Part shown: positions 41,430-50,166 of the stretch, in pieces | How positions within the stretch are numbered: position 1 is the first letter of the stretch | Layout of the letters: each line of letters opens with the position of its first letter | Assembly (NCBI GenBank): GCA_963824935.1 | Contig: CAWGRF010000010.1 | Span: forward strand, 186,001-250,000 | Direction of reading: 5' to 3' | DNA: 64,000 nt | DNA from: JACCZX01 sp963824935 | GTDB lineage: Bacteria; Pseudomonadota; Gammaproteobacteria; Burkholderiales; Burkholderiaceae_F | Program-made: the position numbers and the translations under genes | The notes under the pieces: generated by a model | Seen by the model: only the letters and a program-made list of their open reading frames with translations | What the model was told of the DNA's origin: nothing | Databases searched by the model: none

Positions 41430-41915
41430 ATGACTCCGATGACAGGCGTTCGTTCCGCTTTTTTGTCCCGCGCGCTTCTGCCACGTGCAGCGCGCGGATT
41501 CACGTTGATCGAGATCATGGTCGTGATCACGATCCTTGGCGTGCTGGCGGCGTTGATTGTGCCGCGCGTGGTTGGACGGACGGACGATGCCAAGATCGCC
41601 GCCGCGAAACAGGACATCGCATCGATCATGCAGGCGCTAAAGCTGTACCGGCTCGACAACGGGCGTTATCCGACCACTGATCAGGGATTGCAGGCCCTGA
41701 TCACGAAGCCGACAACCGAGCCGATGCCCAGCAACTGGAAGCAGGGTGGCTATCTCGAACGCTCAACGGTGCCGTCCGACCCGTGGGGCGAACCGTACAA
41801 GTATTTAAGCCCCGGCGTACGGGGTGAGATTGATGTGTTTTCGCTCGGCCGCGATCGTGCAAATGGCGGTGAAGCGAACACTCCAGATGCCGACATAGGC
41901 TCGTGGCAACTCTAG
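41430..41915 (+). CDS. gspG: T2SS major pseudopilin GspG
   Basis: The major pseudopilin that forms the T2SS periplasmic pilus. The prepilin signature RG|FTLIEIMVVITILGVLAA is cleaved by GspO after Gly, with Glu at +5. The mature part includes the conserved VGRTDDAKIAAAKQDIASIM, QALKLYRLDNGRYPTTDQGL and the calcium-site region PWGEPYKYLSPG, DVFSLGRDRANGG. I chose the ATG at 41430 (161 aa); 41439 is equally possible, while the open frame reaches 41325. The leader has no obvious SD. It heads gspG-F. Confidence 0.93.
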   Translation: MTPMTGVRSAFLSRALLPRAARGFTLIEIMVVITILGVLAALIVPRVVGRTDDAKIAAAKQDIASIMQALKLYRLDNGRYPTTDQGLQALITKPTTEPMPSNWKQGGYLERSTVPSDPWGEPYKYLSPGVRGEIDVFSLGRDRANGGEANTPDADIGSWQL

Positions 41916-41920
41916 ACATG

Positions 41921-41995
41921 CCGACAAAAGTGGTGCCTCGCTGCCTTTGTCGGGTTAGTTAGCGTGAAATCGCTGGCGAAGCCAGACAATTTCAC
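41921..41995 (+). promoter_or_regulatory. Two consecutive hairpins in the gspG-gspH spacer
   Basis: Hairpin 1: CCGACAAA (41921-41928) with TTTGTCGG (41946-41953). Hairpin 2: GTGAAAT (41964-41970) with ATTTCAC (41989-41995), enclosing CTGGC-GAA-GCCAG (41973-41985). They sit in the only long gap (92 bases) of the otherwise overlapping operon. They could stabilise gspG mRNA, reduce downstream expression, or both. Confidence 0.7.
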
Positions 41996-42007
41996 CAGGC
42001 CAACTAG

Positions 42008-42532
42008 ATGAAACTGAGATGGATGCGGCGCCGCAAGGGCTTCACGCTGATCGAGCTGATGGTCGTCATCGTCCTTGCGGGCATTCTGATTTCGCTCGTT
42101 ACGATCAATATCACGCCCGATCCGCGTCAGCAATTGCAGCGTGAAGCGCAACGCGTCGGGCAATTGATGGCGCTGGCGGCCGATGAGGCGCGCATTCGGC
42201 AGCAGCCGATCGTGTGGGAAGCCGATCTGCGCGGGTACCGCTTCGTCACTGAGTCGGGCGGCGAGCGACGCTTGCTGACCGGCGACGACCTGCTGCGTGA
42301 GCGTGCATGGGAGACGCCGCTGACACGTCTGGCGGTGCTTGACAACGGCGGGCCGCAGCCGGCGCAGGTGCTGCTCGGCCCGGGCGCGCCGCCAGTCAGA
42401 GTCGCGGTTGCGCGCGAATGGATACAGCCGCGCTGGCAGCTCGAGCTGACTAACGAAGACGGATCGGTGCGGGTCGATTTCGACGAAACGGGCCGCGCCA
42501 TCTTCGCCGCCAATCAGGGAGCGGCAAAGTAA
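42008..42532 (+). CDS. gspH: T2SS minor pseudopilin GspH
   Basis: GspH (174 aa), a minor pseudopilin at or near the pilus tip. The prepilin motif KG|FTLIELMVVIVLAGILIS follows a 10-residue basic leader (MKLRWMRRRK). The mature domain shows the GspH-type QLQREAQRVGQLMALAADEA RIRQQPIVWEADLRGYRF, and a VDFDETGRAIF end. Its stop overlaps the gspI start by one base (TAATG). Confidence 0.9.
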   Translation: MKLRWMRRRKGFTLIELMVVIVLAGILISLVTINITPDPRQQLQREAQRVGQLMALAADEARIRQQPIVWEADLRGYRFVTESGGERRLLTGDDLLRERAWETPLTRLAVLDNGGPQPAQVLLGPGAPPVRVAVAREWIQPRWQLELTNEDGSVRVDFDETGRAIFAANQGAAK

Positions 42533-42903
42533 TGCGGATGCGCGGCTTTACATTGCTGGAGGTACTAGTTGCGCTGGTCATTATCGGCGTCGCATTGGCC
42601 GCCGCGATGCGCGGCGCGATGTCGTTGACCTCGACGGCGGAGTACACGCGGCAAAAACTGCTCGCAGTGCTGACCGCGGAAAACCGCCTGCTCGAACTGC
42701 GCCTGGGCCGCGAACGCCTCGAGCCTGGAGACAGCGTGATCGCGTGCGAGCAAGGCGGCGTCAGCTTTACCTGCGCGCAAGCGGTAAAACCGACACCGAA
42801 TCCGTTTTTTCGCAGGGTCGAAGTGCGAGTGTTTCGCAGTGACGACGAGGGCAATCGGCGCCAACTCGTCGAATTGATGACCGTGATGCCGACCAATCAA
42901 TAG
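42532..42903 (+). CDS. gspI: T2SS minor pseudopilin GspI
   Basis: GspI (123 aa) initiates pseudopilus assembly with J and K. A very short leader MRMRG precedes FTLLEVLVALVIIGVALAAA. Length and small mature domain (VIACEQGGVSFTCAQAVKPT, FFRRVEVRVFRSDDEGNRRQ) fit the family. It is separated from gspJ by two bases. Confidence 0.93.
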   Translation: MRMRGFTLLEVLVALVIIGVALAAAMRGAMSLTSTAEYTRQKLLAVLTAENRLLELRLGRERLEPGDSVIACEQGGVSFTCAQAVKPTPNPFFRRVEVRVFRSDDEGNRRQLVELMTVMPTNQ

Positions 42904-42905
42904 TC

Positions 42906-43560
42906 ATGACCAAGAGACAGCGCGCGCGCGGCTTTACGTTGCTCGAACTGCTGGTGGCAATCACTGTGCTGTCGATCGTTTCGATGATCGCGTGGCGCGG
43001 GCTCGACTCACTCGTCGCGACGCGGGAGCGGCTCGAACCGGAAGGCGACGAGGTGCGCTCGCTTCTTACCGACGTTCGGACAAATGGAGCGCGACCTGAC
43101 GCAGGTTACGAACCCGGCGTTTCTCGGACTCACCGCATCGCCGCTGAACATCCGGGTGATCGACGGTGGCCAGGTGATCGAACTGGTACGCGTCGCAAGC
43201 CCGGTCCCCGATCGTGCGACCGAGGTACAGACGGTTTTCTATCGGGTCGTCGAGGGCGACTTGATGCGGCAGGCAACGCCTCCGTTGCCTGCCTTCGCCC
43301 GCGCCAATGCTGAGAGTTTTGAAACGGCTCGCCTGTTAAGCAAAGTGCAGGCGATGAACGTGCGGGTGTGGCAGGTGCCAACCGGCTGGGTGTCTCCATT
43401 CGATTCCGATGCTTCGCAACGGGTGTCCACGCCGCCAGGTGCACCGAGCGCCCAGCCCCAGCCGCGTGCGCCCGACGCAACGCCGGCGCCGGGCATCGAG
43501 GTCACATTGCTGCGCACCGACGGCAAGACGTTTCGTCGCGTGTTTCTGGTGGGCGCATGA
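42906..43560 (+). CDS. gspJ: T2SS minor pseudopilin GspJ, interrupted by an apparent +1 base
   Basis: GspJ is a larger minor pseudopilin. The leader MTKRQRARG precedes FTLLELLVAITVLSIVSMIA, then WRGLDSLVATRERL; removing one base near 43071 (ACC-G-ACG on the coding strand) links it to the second frame TFGQMERDLTQVTNPAFLGL, VFYRVVEGDLMRQATPPLPA, VRVWQVPTGWVSPFDSDASQ and an IEVTLLRTDGKTFRRVFLVG end. The corrected length is 217, normal. A Pro/Ala-rich loop (APSAQPQPRAPDATPAPG) is inserted near the end. Its stop overlaps the candidate gspK ATG. Confidence 0.9.
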
Positions 43561-44602
43561 AACGACCCGAGACCTTCGCGCAGCGCATTTGGCCCCCTCC
43601 CTCGTGGAGGGAGGGCCGGGGAGGGAGCCCCGAAATGGCGCAACCGCCATCAGCGACGGCGCAGCCGTGCTCATGGCACTTTTTGTCGCCGCTCTGGCGA
43701 CATTGATCATTACCGGGCTCTTTTATCGTCAATTCGTCCTGCTGCGAACGATCGAGAACCAGCAACTCACTTCGCAGAGCCGCCTGCTGCTGCGCGGTGC
43801 ACTTGATTGGGGCCGTGCGATCCTGCGCGAAGACGCCAACCGTTCGCAGTACGACGCGCTGAGCGAACCATGGTCGCAGCCGCTGGCTGAAACACGGCTC
43901 GATCAGTTGGGCGAGACCGCATCGCTGGCCGCGTTGGCGACGATTGCCGGCTCGATGGAAGACGCGCAAGGCCGTTTCAACCTGCGCAACCTCGTTGAAA
44001 ATGGGCAGGTGCTCGAAAAGGAGCTAGAGGCGCTGCGTCGGCTCGTTTCGCTGTTGTCGTTGCCTGAGCAAACCGCCGATCTGATCGCGATCCGAATGGC
44101 GCAGGCATTGCCGCCACCCGTGCCCGATCAAGTCGACCAGATTTCTGACGCCAAGATCAAGGAGCGCGACAAGCCGCGTCCGTTGCCGTTGATGCTGCCG
44201 CAGGACGTCGCCGGCATCGCCGGCATCGATCCGACAGCGGTGCAGCGGCTCGCTCCGTACATCGTCGTGCTCGATGAACGCACTCCCGTCAATGCCAACA
44301 CTGCAACACCGGAGGTGATCGCCGCGCGTGTGCCTGAGTTGACGCTGGCCGAAGCGCGCACCTTGGTAGCCGAGCGCGATCGTCTTTCGTACTTCAACAA
44401 CACCGGTGAAGTGCGCACGCGCCTTGGCATCAAGGGCGCGCTGGTCACCGACTCAGAGCTATCAACCGCCTCGCGCTTCTTTTTCATTCGCGGCGAAGTC
44501 AAGCTGGACCGCGCCGTCACGCGCATGGAAGCGCTGGTCAAGCGCGCGATTCCGGGCCAGGGACAACAGGCGGTAGCCGTGCTATGGACCCGCGAGATTT
44601 GA
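43558..44602 (+). CDS. gspK: T2SS pseudopilin GspK, N-terminus disrupted by a REP-like palindrome and a frame shift
   Basis: GspK caps the pseudopilus tip. The body is clear: GAAVLMALFVAALATLIITG (prepilin-like helix), ENQQLTSQSRLLLRGALDWG, SMEDAQGRFNLRNLVENGQ, VNANTATPEVIAARVPELTL and RFFFIRGEVKLDRAVTRMEA. The expected ATG at 43558 (MKRPETFAQR, overlapping the gspJ stop) is one frame away from the body, so a single base between 43560 and about 43660 would have to be removed. The N-terminal segment also contains a 9-bp-stem palindrome. Alternatively translation could start at GTG 43604 within that palindrome. Confidence 0.85.
43595..43636 (+). repeat. REP-like GC palindrome inside the gspK 5' end
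   Basis: CCCTCCCTC (43595-43603), loop GTG, GAGGGAGGG (43607-43615), then CCGGGGAGGGAGCCCC. The sequence resembles the CCCTC...GAGGG interspersed repeats common in GC-rich proteobacteria. It lies within the region that should encode the GspK leader peptide and adds about a dozen residues not expected in that position. Confidence 0.65.
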
Positions 44603-44612
44603 GAGTAGACCG

Positions 44613-45884
44613 ATGAGAGACCGTTCACACCAACGCCTGCTTGTTTTCCTGCCGCCGCGCCTCGACGGCCGCGGGCGAGCGCAGTTTGCTTCAGGCACTG
44701 TCGTGTCCTACGTTGCATTGTCGGGTCGCGAGTCGACGCGTGGCGAAGCGCCCGTGGCTTTGCTGCCGAAGGCAGCCGCGGCCGACCTCGTGTTCGACTC
44801 GAGCGACGTGTTCATCACTGCGATTGAAGCGCCGAAGCTTTCCGAAGGCAGATTGCGTATCGCGCTGCCGAACATTCTTGAGGATCGTCTGCTGGCCGAT
44901 TCGACCGATTGCCATTTCGCATTCAACATTCCGCGGGGTGGTACCGGCACGACGACGATTGCGGCGCAGCCGAAGATGCCGGTTGCCGTGATCGACCGCG
45001 GCATCCTGACACGTGCGCTCGATGTGTTCACCGATGCCGGCTTCAAGGTACGCGCGGCATACAGCGAGATCTACACGGTGCCCGCGCCGGCCGCCGGCGT
45101 GCTGTCGGTCAGAGTGGATCGCGGACGCGGCATCGCGCGCTCGGCAACGCACGACGGCTTCGCCTTCGATCTTGGCGACGACTCGATTCCACCGGCACTT
45201 GCGCTGGCGGTGCGGCAGCTAGGCATCAAGCGGATTCAGGTGTTCGGACGCGACGGCGCACGCATGGCCTCGTTGGCCCAGGCGTTGAACGTGCAGATCG
45301 ACACGAGCGCGCACGAAGCCGACTTGGCCAGCACCGAGACGGGCGTGAGCCTGCTGCAAGGCGCGTTTGCGCAGGGCGGAATGATCGGCGGTCTTGTCGG
45401 CAGCTCGAAGCTGTCACTGTCGAGCCGCGCAGTGCGGGTTCCGCTGCTCTGGACCGCAGCCGGCGCGCTGGTCGCGATCGTCGGCATGAACGCCTACAAC
45501 CTGAAGCTGGCAAGCGAGGAAAGAGCAATCCGCAGCCAGATGCAGACTAACTTCCGCTCGACGTTTCCCGAGGTCACTACGGTGGCCGACACGACGGTGC
45601 AGGCCAAGCAGAAGCTCGCCGAGCTGCGTGCGCGCGCCGGTATTGCCTCGGCCAACGATTTTTCGGTGCTAAATGCGCGCACCGCACTGCTGCTGTCGGC
45701 CGCGCCGGTCGGCAGCGTCGCCGGTATGGAGTATCGCGATGGCGCGCTAAAGGTGAAGTTCAAGCCGAGCGTTGCAGAAAACGCGGGGCTGCAAAACAGC
45801 CTGCGTTCGGTCGCGCTTCAACAGGGATTGAACATCCGTTTCGAAGCCGACGGCTCGGCGCGTGTCACAGCGGCGGGGGCATGA
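44613..45884 (+). CDS. gspL: T2SS assembly platform protein GspL
   Basis: GspL (423 aa) links the cytoplasmic ATPase GspE to GspM. The N-terminal actin-like cytoplasmic domain spans about 1-275 (LRIALPNILEDRLLADSTDC, MPVAVIDRGILTRALDVFTD, GIKRIQVFGRDGARMASLAQ). A membrane helix lies at about 277-295 (LLWTAAGALVAIVGMNAYNL), followed by a coiled coil and a small periplasmic ferredoxin-like domain. It overlaps gspM by 4 bases (ATGA-type). Confidence 0.9.
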   Translation: MRDRSHQRLLVFLPPRLDGRGRAQFASGTVVSYVALSGRESTRGEAPVALLPKAAAADLVFDSSDVFITAIEAPKLSEGRLRIALPNILEDRLLADSTDCHFAFNIPRGGTGTTTIAAQPKMPVAVIDRGILTRALDVFTDAGFKVRAAYSEIYTVPAPAAGVLSVRVDRGRGIARSATHDGFAFDLGDDSIPPALALAVRQLGIKRIQVFGRDGARMASLAQALNVQIDTSAHEADLASTETGVSLLQGAFAQGGMIGGLVGSSKLSLSSRAVRVPLLWTAAGALVAIVGMNAYNLKLASEERAIRSQMQTNFRSTFPEVTTVADTTVQAKQKLAELRARAGIASANDFSVLNARTALLLSAAPVGSVAGMEYRDGALKVKFKPSVAENAGLQNSLRSVALQQGLNIRFEADGSARVTAAGA

Positions 45885-46375
45885 TGGAAGCCCTCAAACT
45901 TTTCTGGGCCGAGCGTGTACCGCGCGAGCGCGCGATCTTGCTGGTTGGCGGCTTTGCGCTGCTAGCGGTGATCGCTTTCCTGCTGCTGATCGAACCGGCG
46001 TACACCGGCATTGCTCGTCTCGAGCGCAGCCTGCCACAACAGCGTGCAGGTGCCGCCGAGCTCGACTCATTGCTGTCCGAAGTCAAGGCAATGCGGGCGC
46101 GGCCGCAGGTCGCGTCGGTGTCGGCGGGCGATGTGCGCGCCGCGATCGATACATCGCTCGGGCGCGCCGGCATCAAGGCCGCTCGCATCGTTCCGCTATC
46201 CGACGGCGATATGCAGATGACGTTCTCCGACGTGCCGTACGCCAGTTGGGCGCCGTGGCTCGCCGGCGTCGAGCGCGAGCTCGGAGCGCGCGCCACTTCG
46301 GTCACGATTGCCGCGCGCGACAAGACGCCGGGAAACGTCGACGTCGAGCTTGCGTTGCGGTTGGCACGCAAATGA
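45881..46375 (+). CDS. gspM: T2SS protein GspM
   Basis: GspM (164 aa) is an inner-membrane partner of GspL. It has a short cytoplasmic tail, one helix (about 20-38, ILLVGGFALLAVIAFLLLIE), a coiled coil (ARLERSLPQQRAGAAELDSL) and a periplasmic ferredoxin-like domain. The start may be the first or second of two adjacent ATGs (45881 or 45884). Low sequence conservation is normal for GspM; context is decisive. Confidence 0.88.
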   Translation: MMEALKLFWAERVPRERAILLVGGFALLAVIAFLLLIEPAYTGIARLERSLPQQRAGAAELDSLLSEVKAMRARPQVASVSAGDVRAAIDTSLGRAGIKAARIVPLSDGDMQMTFSDVPYASWAPWLAGVERELGARATSVTIAARDKTPGNVDVELALRLARK

Positions 46376-46395
46376 CCGGATGAGCGGCACCGACT

Positions 46396-47172
46396 ATGCG
46401 CACTGCTTACTTCGTCGTTGCAGCGCTGATCATCCTGCTGGTCACGGCGCTCGTGCTTGCGCCTGCGCAATGGGCGGCCGGCTATGTGCGATCGGCGACC
46501 GGTGGCAGAGTCGAGCTGGCCGAGGCGAGCGGCACACTATGGAACGGCTCGGCGGTGGTGGTGATCGCATCGCCGGCCGAGACCGGTGCGTCGCATGCCA
46601 GCTTGCCCGAGCGTTTGTCATGGCGCTTGAGCCCGTGGGCGTTGCTGGTTGGCCAGATCGACGCGGCGCTGATGCATCCATCTGCGCTGTCTCAGCCTCT
46701 AATGGTCAACGCAGCGCTCACTGGCGGCAAGCTGACGCTCGGCGCGACCGCGTTGCGCGTGCCCGCATCGCTGCTGGTCGGCCTCGGCGCGCCCTGGAAC
46801 ACGGTGCGACCGGGAGGCATCTTGACGGTTTCTTGGGATCGCCTGCTGGTGGAACGCGGACGCTGGCAGGGCCAAATAAACGGCGAGTGGCAGTACGCGT
46901 CGAGCGCTCTGACGCCTGTATCACCGATGGGGCATTACCGCGTGCAAACCAATGGCGTCTGGCCTGGAACTCAACTGGAATTACTAACCATTTCGGGTCC
47001 CCTCGAGCTCAAGGGCAGTGGCACAATCAACGAGGGTGGGCGCTTACGCTTCACCGGACGGGCACAAGCAATGGCCGGCACCGATCCCGGTGTCAAGGCT
47101 CAACTGACGGGGCTGATCTCGCTGCTGGGGCGGCGCGACGGCGAGGGATCTCTGCTAAATGTCGGTGGTTGA
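46396..47172 (+). CDS. gspN: T2SS protein GspN
   Basis: GspN (258 aa), an accessory T2SS component present in a subset of systems. It has an N-terminal helix (TAYFVVAALIILLVTALVLA) followed by a GRVELAEASGTLWNGSAVVV strand typical of GspN and an LSWRLSPWALLVGQIDAALM segment. The end GRRDGEGSLLNVGG overlaps gspD by 14 bases. It is probably needed for platform assembly, though its exact role is not known. Confidence 0.88.
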   Translation: MRTAYFVVAALIILLVTALVLAPAQWAAGYVRSATGGRVELAEASGTLWNGSAVVVIASPAETGASHASLPERLSWRLSPWALLVGQIDAALMHPSALSQPLMVNAALTGGKLTLGATALRVPASLLVGLGAPWNTVRPGGILTVSWDRLLVERGRWQGQINGEWQYASSALTPVSPMGHYRVQTNGVWPGTQLELLTISGPLELKGSGTINEGGRLRFTGRAQAMAGTDPGVKAQLTGLISLLGRRDGEGSLLNVGG

Positions 47173-50166
47173 TATAAAGCCTATCCGCGCGTCAGGCACG
47201 CGCAGTCTTCTGGTTCGTTCGACCGCATTTGCTTGCGCCTGGCTGATGACGACCACGACCGTTATCACACCTGCGTTCGCGCAAACATCACGCGCCAAGC
47301 CGCCAGCCAAGCCGGCGCAGTCACAGACGGAGCAGAGCGCAGGTCGCGACGACACCGTGCTGCTGAACTTCGTCAACGCGGATATCGACGCTGTTGTGCG
47401 TGCGATCGGGCAATTCACTGGCCGCACGTTCGTCGTTGATCCGCGAGTCAAGGGAACGTTGTCGCTTTCGACCGAACGCCCCGTAACGCGCCAGCAGGCC
47501 TACGACCAGCTTCTTACCGCGCTGCGGCTGCAGGGGTTCACGATCGTGCAGACCGGCAACGTGGCGCGCGTCGTGCCAGAGGCCGATGCGAAACTGCAAG
47601 GCGGGGCCGTCGTCATTCCAAAGGGTTCCGCGCCGAGCGGAGACCAGCTCGTAACGCAGGTGTTTCGGCTGCAGTACGAATCCGCCACCGCGATGGTGCC
47701 GATTCTGCGGCCGCTGATCGCGCCGAACAACACGATTTCGGCCTACCCGCAGAACAACACGCTGGTCATTACCGATTACGCCGATAACCTGCGCCGGATT
47801 CAGCGCATCATCGAATCGATCGACACGCCGGCCACCAGCGATGTTGAGATCATCCCGATCAAGAACGGTCTGGCACTGGAGATTGCGACCGTCGTCAGTC
47901 GCGTTCTTGATGAGGGCGCGCGGGCGGCGGGGCAAGCGACCGACGCGGGCCAGCGCATTTCGTTACTGGCCGAGCCGCGCACCAATTCGATCATCATCCG
48001 CGCACCGAGTCCGCAGCGACAGCAGCTTGCCAAGAGCCTGATCGCACAGCTCGACAGACCGGCGCTGACGCCGGGCAACATCAACGTCATCTATCTGCGC
48101 AACGCCGAGGCAGTCAAACTGGCGCCGCTGCTGCGCGCGATCATCGGCGCCGACGCGTCGTATGTGCCACAGGCCGGCGGCAGCGGACTTTCGCCGACAA
48201 CAACCATGGGGCCCGGCTCCGGCCAGCCTCAGACCGGTACGACGCTCGGTGCGCCCGGCGGCCCTGCTCCCAGCGTCGGCCAGATCCCCGGTGGCGGCGC
48301 GGGCGCCGGCGGCACGGGCGGCCTGGCGGGCATGATTCAGGCCGATGCGGCAACCAACTCTTTGATCGTCACCGCGCCAGAGCCGCTGTACCGAAACATC
48401 CGTGCAATCGTCGACAAGCTCGACGTACGGCGCGCGCAGATCGTCATTGAATCGCTGATCGTCGAAGTCACCGCCGACAAAGCGTCCGAGTTCGGGATTC
48501 AATGGCAGGCATTGGGCGCCATAGACGACTCCGGAACCAGCGTCATTGGCGGCACCAACTTTGGCACACCGGGACAGAACATCATTAGCGCTGCACAAAA
48601 CATCGGCTTGTTGGGACCGGGATTGAACCTAGGCGTTGTGCGCGGCCGGATCAACATCCCCGGCATCGGCGAAGTGCTGAATCTGGCCTTTCTCGCAAGG
48701 GCTCTGGCGACCAGTGCCGATGCGAACATCTTGTCGACGCCAACGATTCAAACGCTGGATAACGAAGAAGCGAAGTTTCTGGTTGGGCAGAACATTCCAC
48801 TGATTACCGGTTCGTTTGCATCGACTGGAGGCGCTGGCGCTGTCAATCCGTTTCAAACGTTCGAGCGCCGGGATATCGGCCTTCAGTTACGCGTCAAGCC
48901 GCAGGTTTCCGAAGGCAATGTCGTGCGGCTGGCGATCTACCAGGAACTGTCGTCGATCCAAAACACGCTGACGGCTGCGCAAGGCGGCATCATCACGAAT
49001 AAACGCAGCTTCGAATCGAGCGTACTGGTCGAAGACGGCAATATCGTCGTGCTCGGCGGCCTGATCGAAGATCGCACCGACAACAGCCACCAAAGGGTGC
49101 CCCTGTTGGGTGATATCCCGTGGGTCGGCGCGCTGTTCCGTTACGAGAACCGCGGCCGGAGAAAGACCAACCTGCTGGTGTTCCTGCGACCGTATGTGGT
49201 GCGCGACGAAGGCACATCGTCGGCGCTGGCGTTGGATCGCTATGCCTATATCCGAGGCCAGGTCGCGGCGGGCACGCTACCGGACACCCCGATCTTTAAG
49301 GATCTGCAGGGCAGCCAACTGCCAGCGACGCCCCCGGTGCCGCCCTCAATGCGCCCCCCGCAGGGCGGTGCCGGCAGCCCGGCCCCCGCAGCTGAGTCGG
49401 CGCCGCTGCCGCGCTCGCCGGAAGCGGGGCTCGGCGCGCGCACCGAGAGGGCAGAGCTGGCGCCGATTATCGATGTGGCGCCGCCCGTAGTACCCCCGCC
49501 CGCTCCAGTCAAGCCAACAACGGAAGCGCCTGCGCCGGTTGCGCCGCCTCCGGTTGCGCCGCCTCCGGTTGCGCCGCCTCCGGTCGCGGCGCTTCCCACT
49601 CGCACAGAGGCAGCGCCGGTGACGCCGCCACCCGCCACGGCCGCTCCCCGGGAGACGCAACCGCCAGCGCCGATAGTTGACGTACCGCCACCCGCGCCTC
49701 CTGATCCGACGCCGACGCCAGTGCAAACAGCACCGGCAGCATCTGCGCAGCCGGTGCCCGCTCCAGCGCCTGCCGTCACGCCAGCGCCGCCGCCACCGCC
49801 GCCCCGGTGGTGGCTGCACCGCCTCCTTCACCGCCGCCTTCGGCAGTTGTTGGCGGCGCGGCAGCGCCTTCGGCCGCCCCGTCGAGACCTGACCCGGCGC
49901 CGACTGCCCCGCGCCCGAGCACAACGTCGCCGGGCTCATCGCAGTTACTTCAAGTGGCGTCAGTCAATGACATCGCTCGCGGTCGCGAGCTGCAGCGCCA
50001 GCTGCGATCGGCCGGCATGGACGCCTACTGGGAAAGCGTGCGCACCAAGGGTGGTGCCGACGTCGTGCGAGTGCGGGTGACGGTTGACCCGGCCACGCAG
50101 AGCGTTGCCGATGCCATTGCAAAATTGAGGGCGATGGGATTCGATCCAATCATCGTCACGCCATGA
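47159..50166 (+). CDS. gspD: T2SS secretin GspD with proline-rich linker and C-terminal SPOR domain (frame shift within linker)
   Basis: GspD forms the outer-membrane channel. After a signal peptide (about 1-42, ending ITPAFAQ), N0 (VLLNFVNADIDAVVRAIGQF), N1, N2 and N3 with a Gly/Pro-rich loop precede the secretin core (LSTPTIQTLDNEEAKFLVGQ, VGALFRYENRGRRKTNLLVF, LRPYVVRD). A linker of APPPV repeats and many prolines follows. The first frame stops at 50080; a second frame (49807-50166) joins it if one base is restored near 49800, giving a C-terminal SPOR domain (SSQLLQVASVNDIARGRELQ, RQLRSAGMDAYWESV, VVRVRVTVDPATQSVADAIA). SPOR domains bind denuded peptidoglycan strands. The composite is about 1002 aa, far above a typical GspD (650-750). 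Confidence 0.88.
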
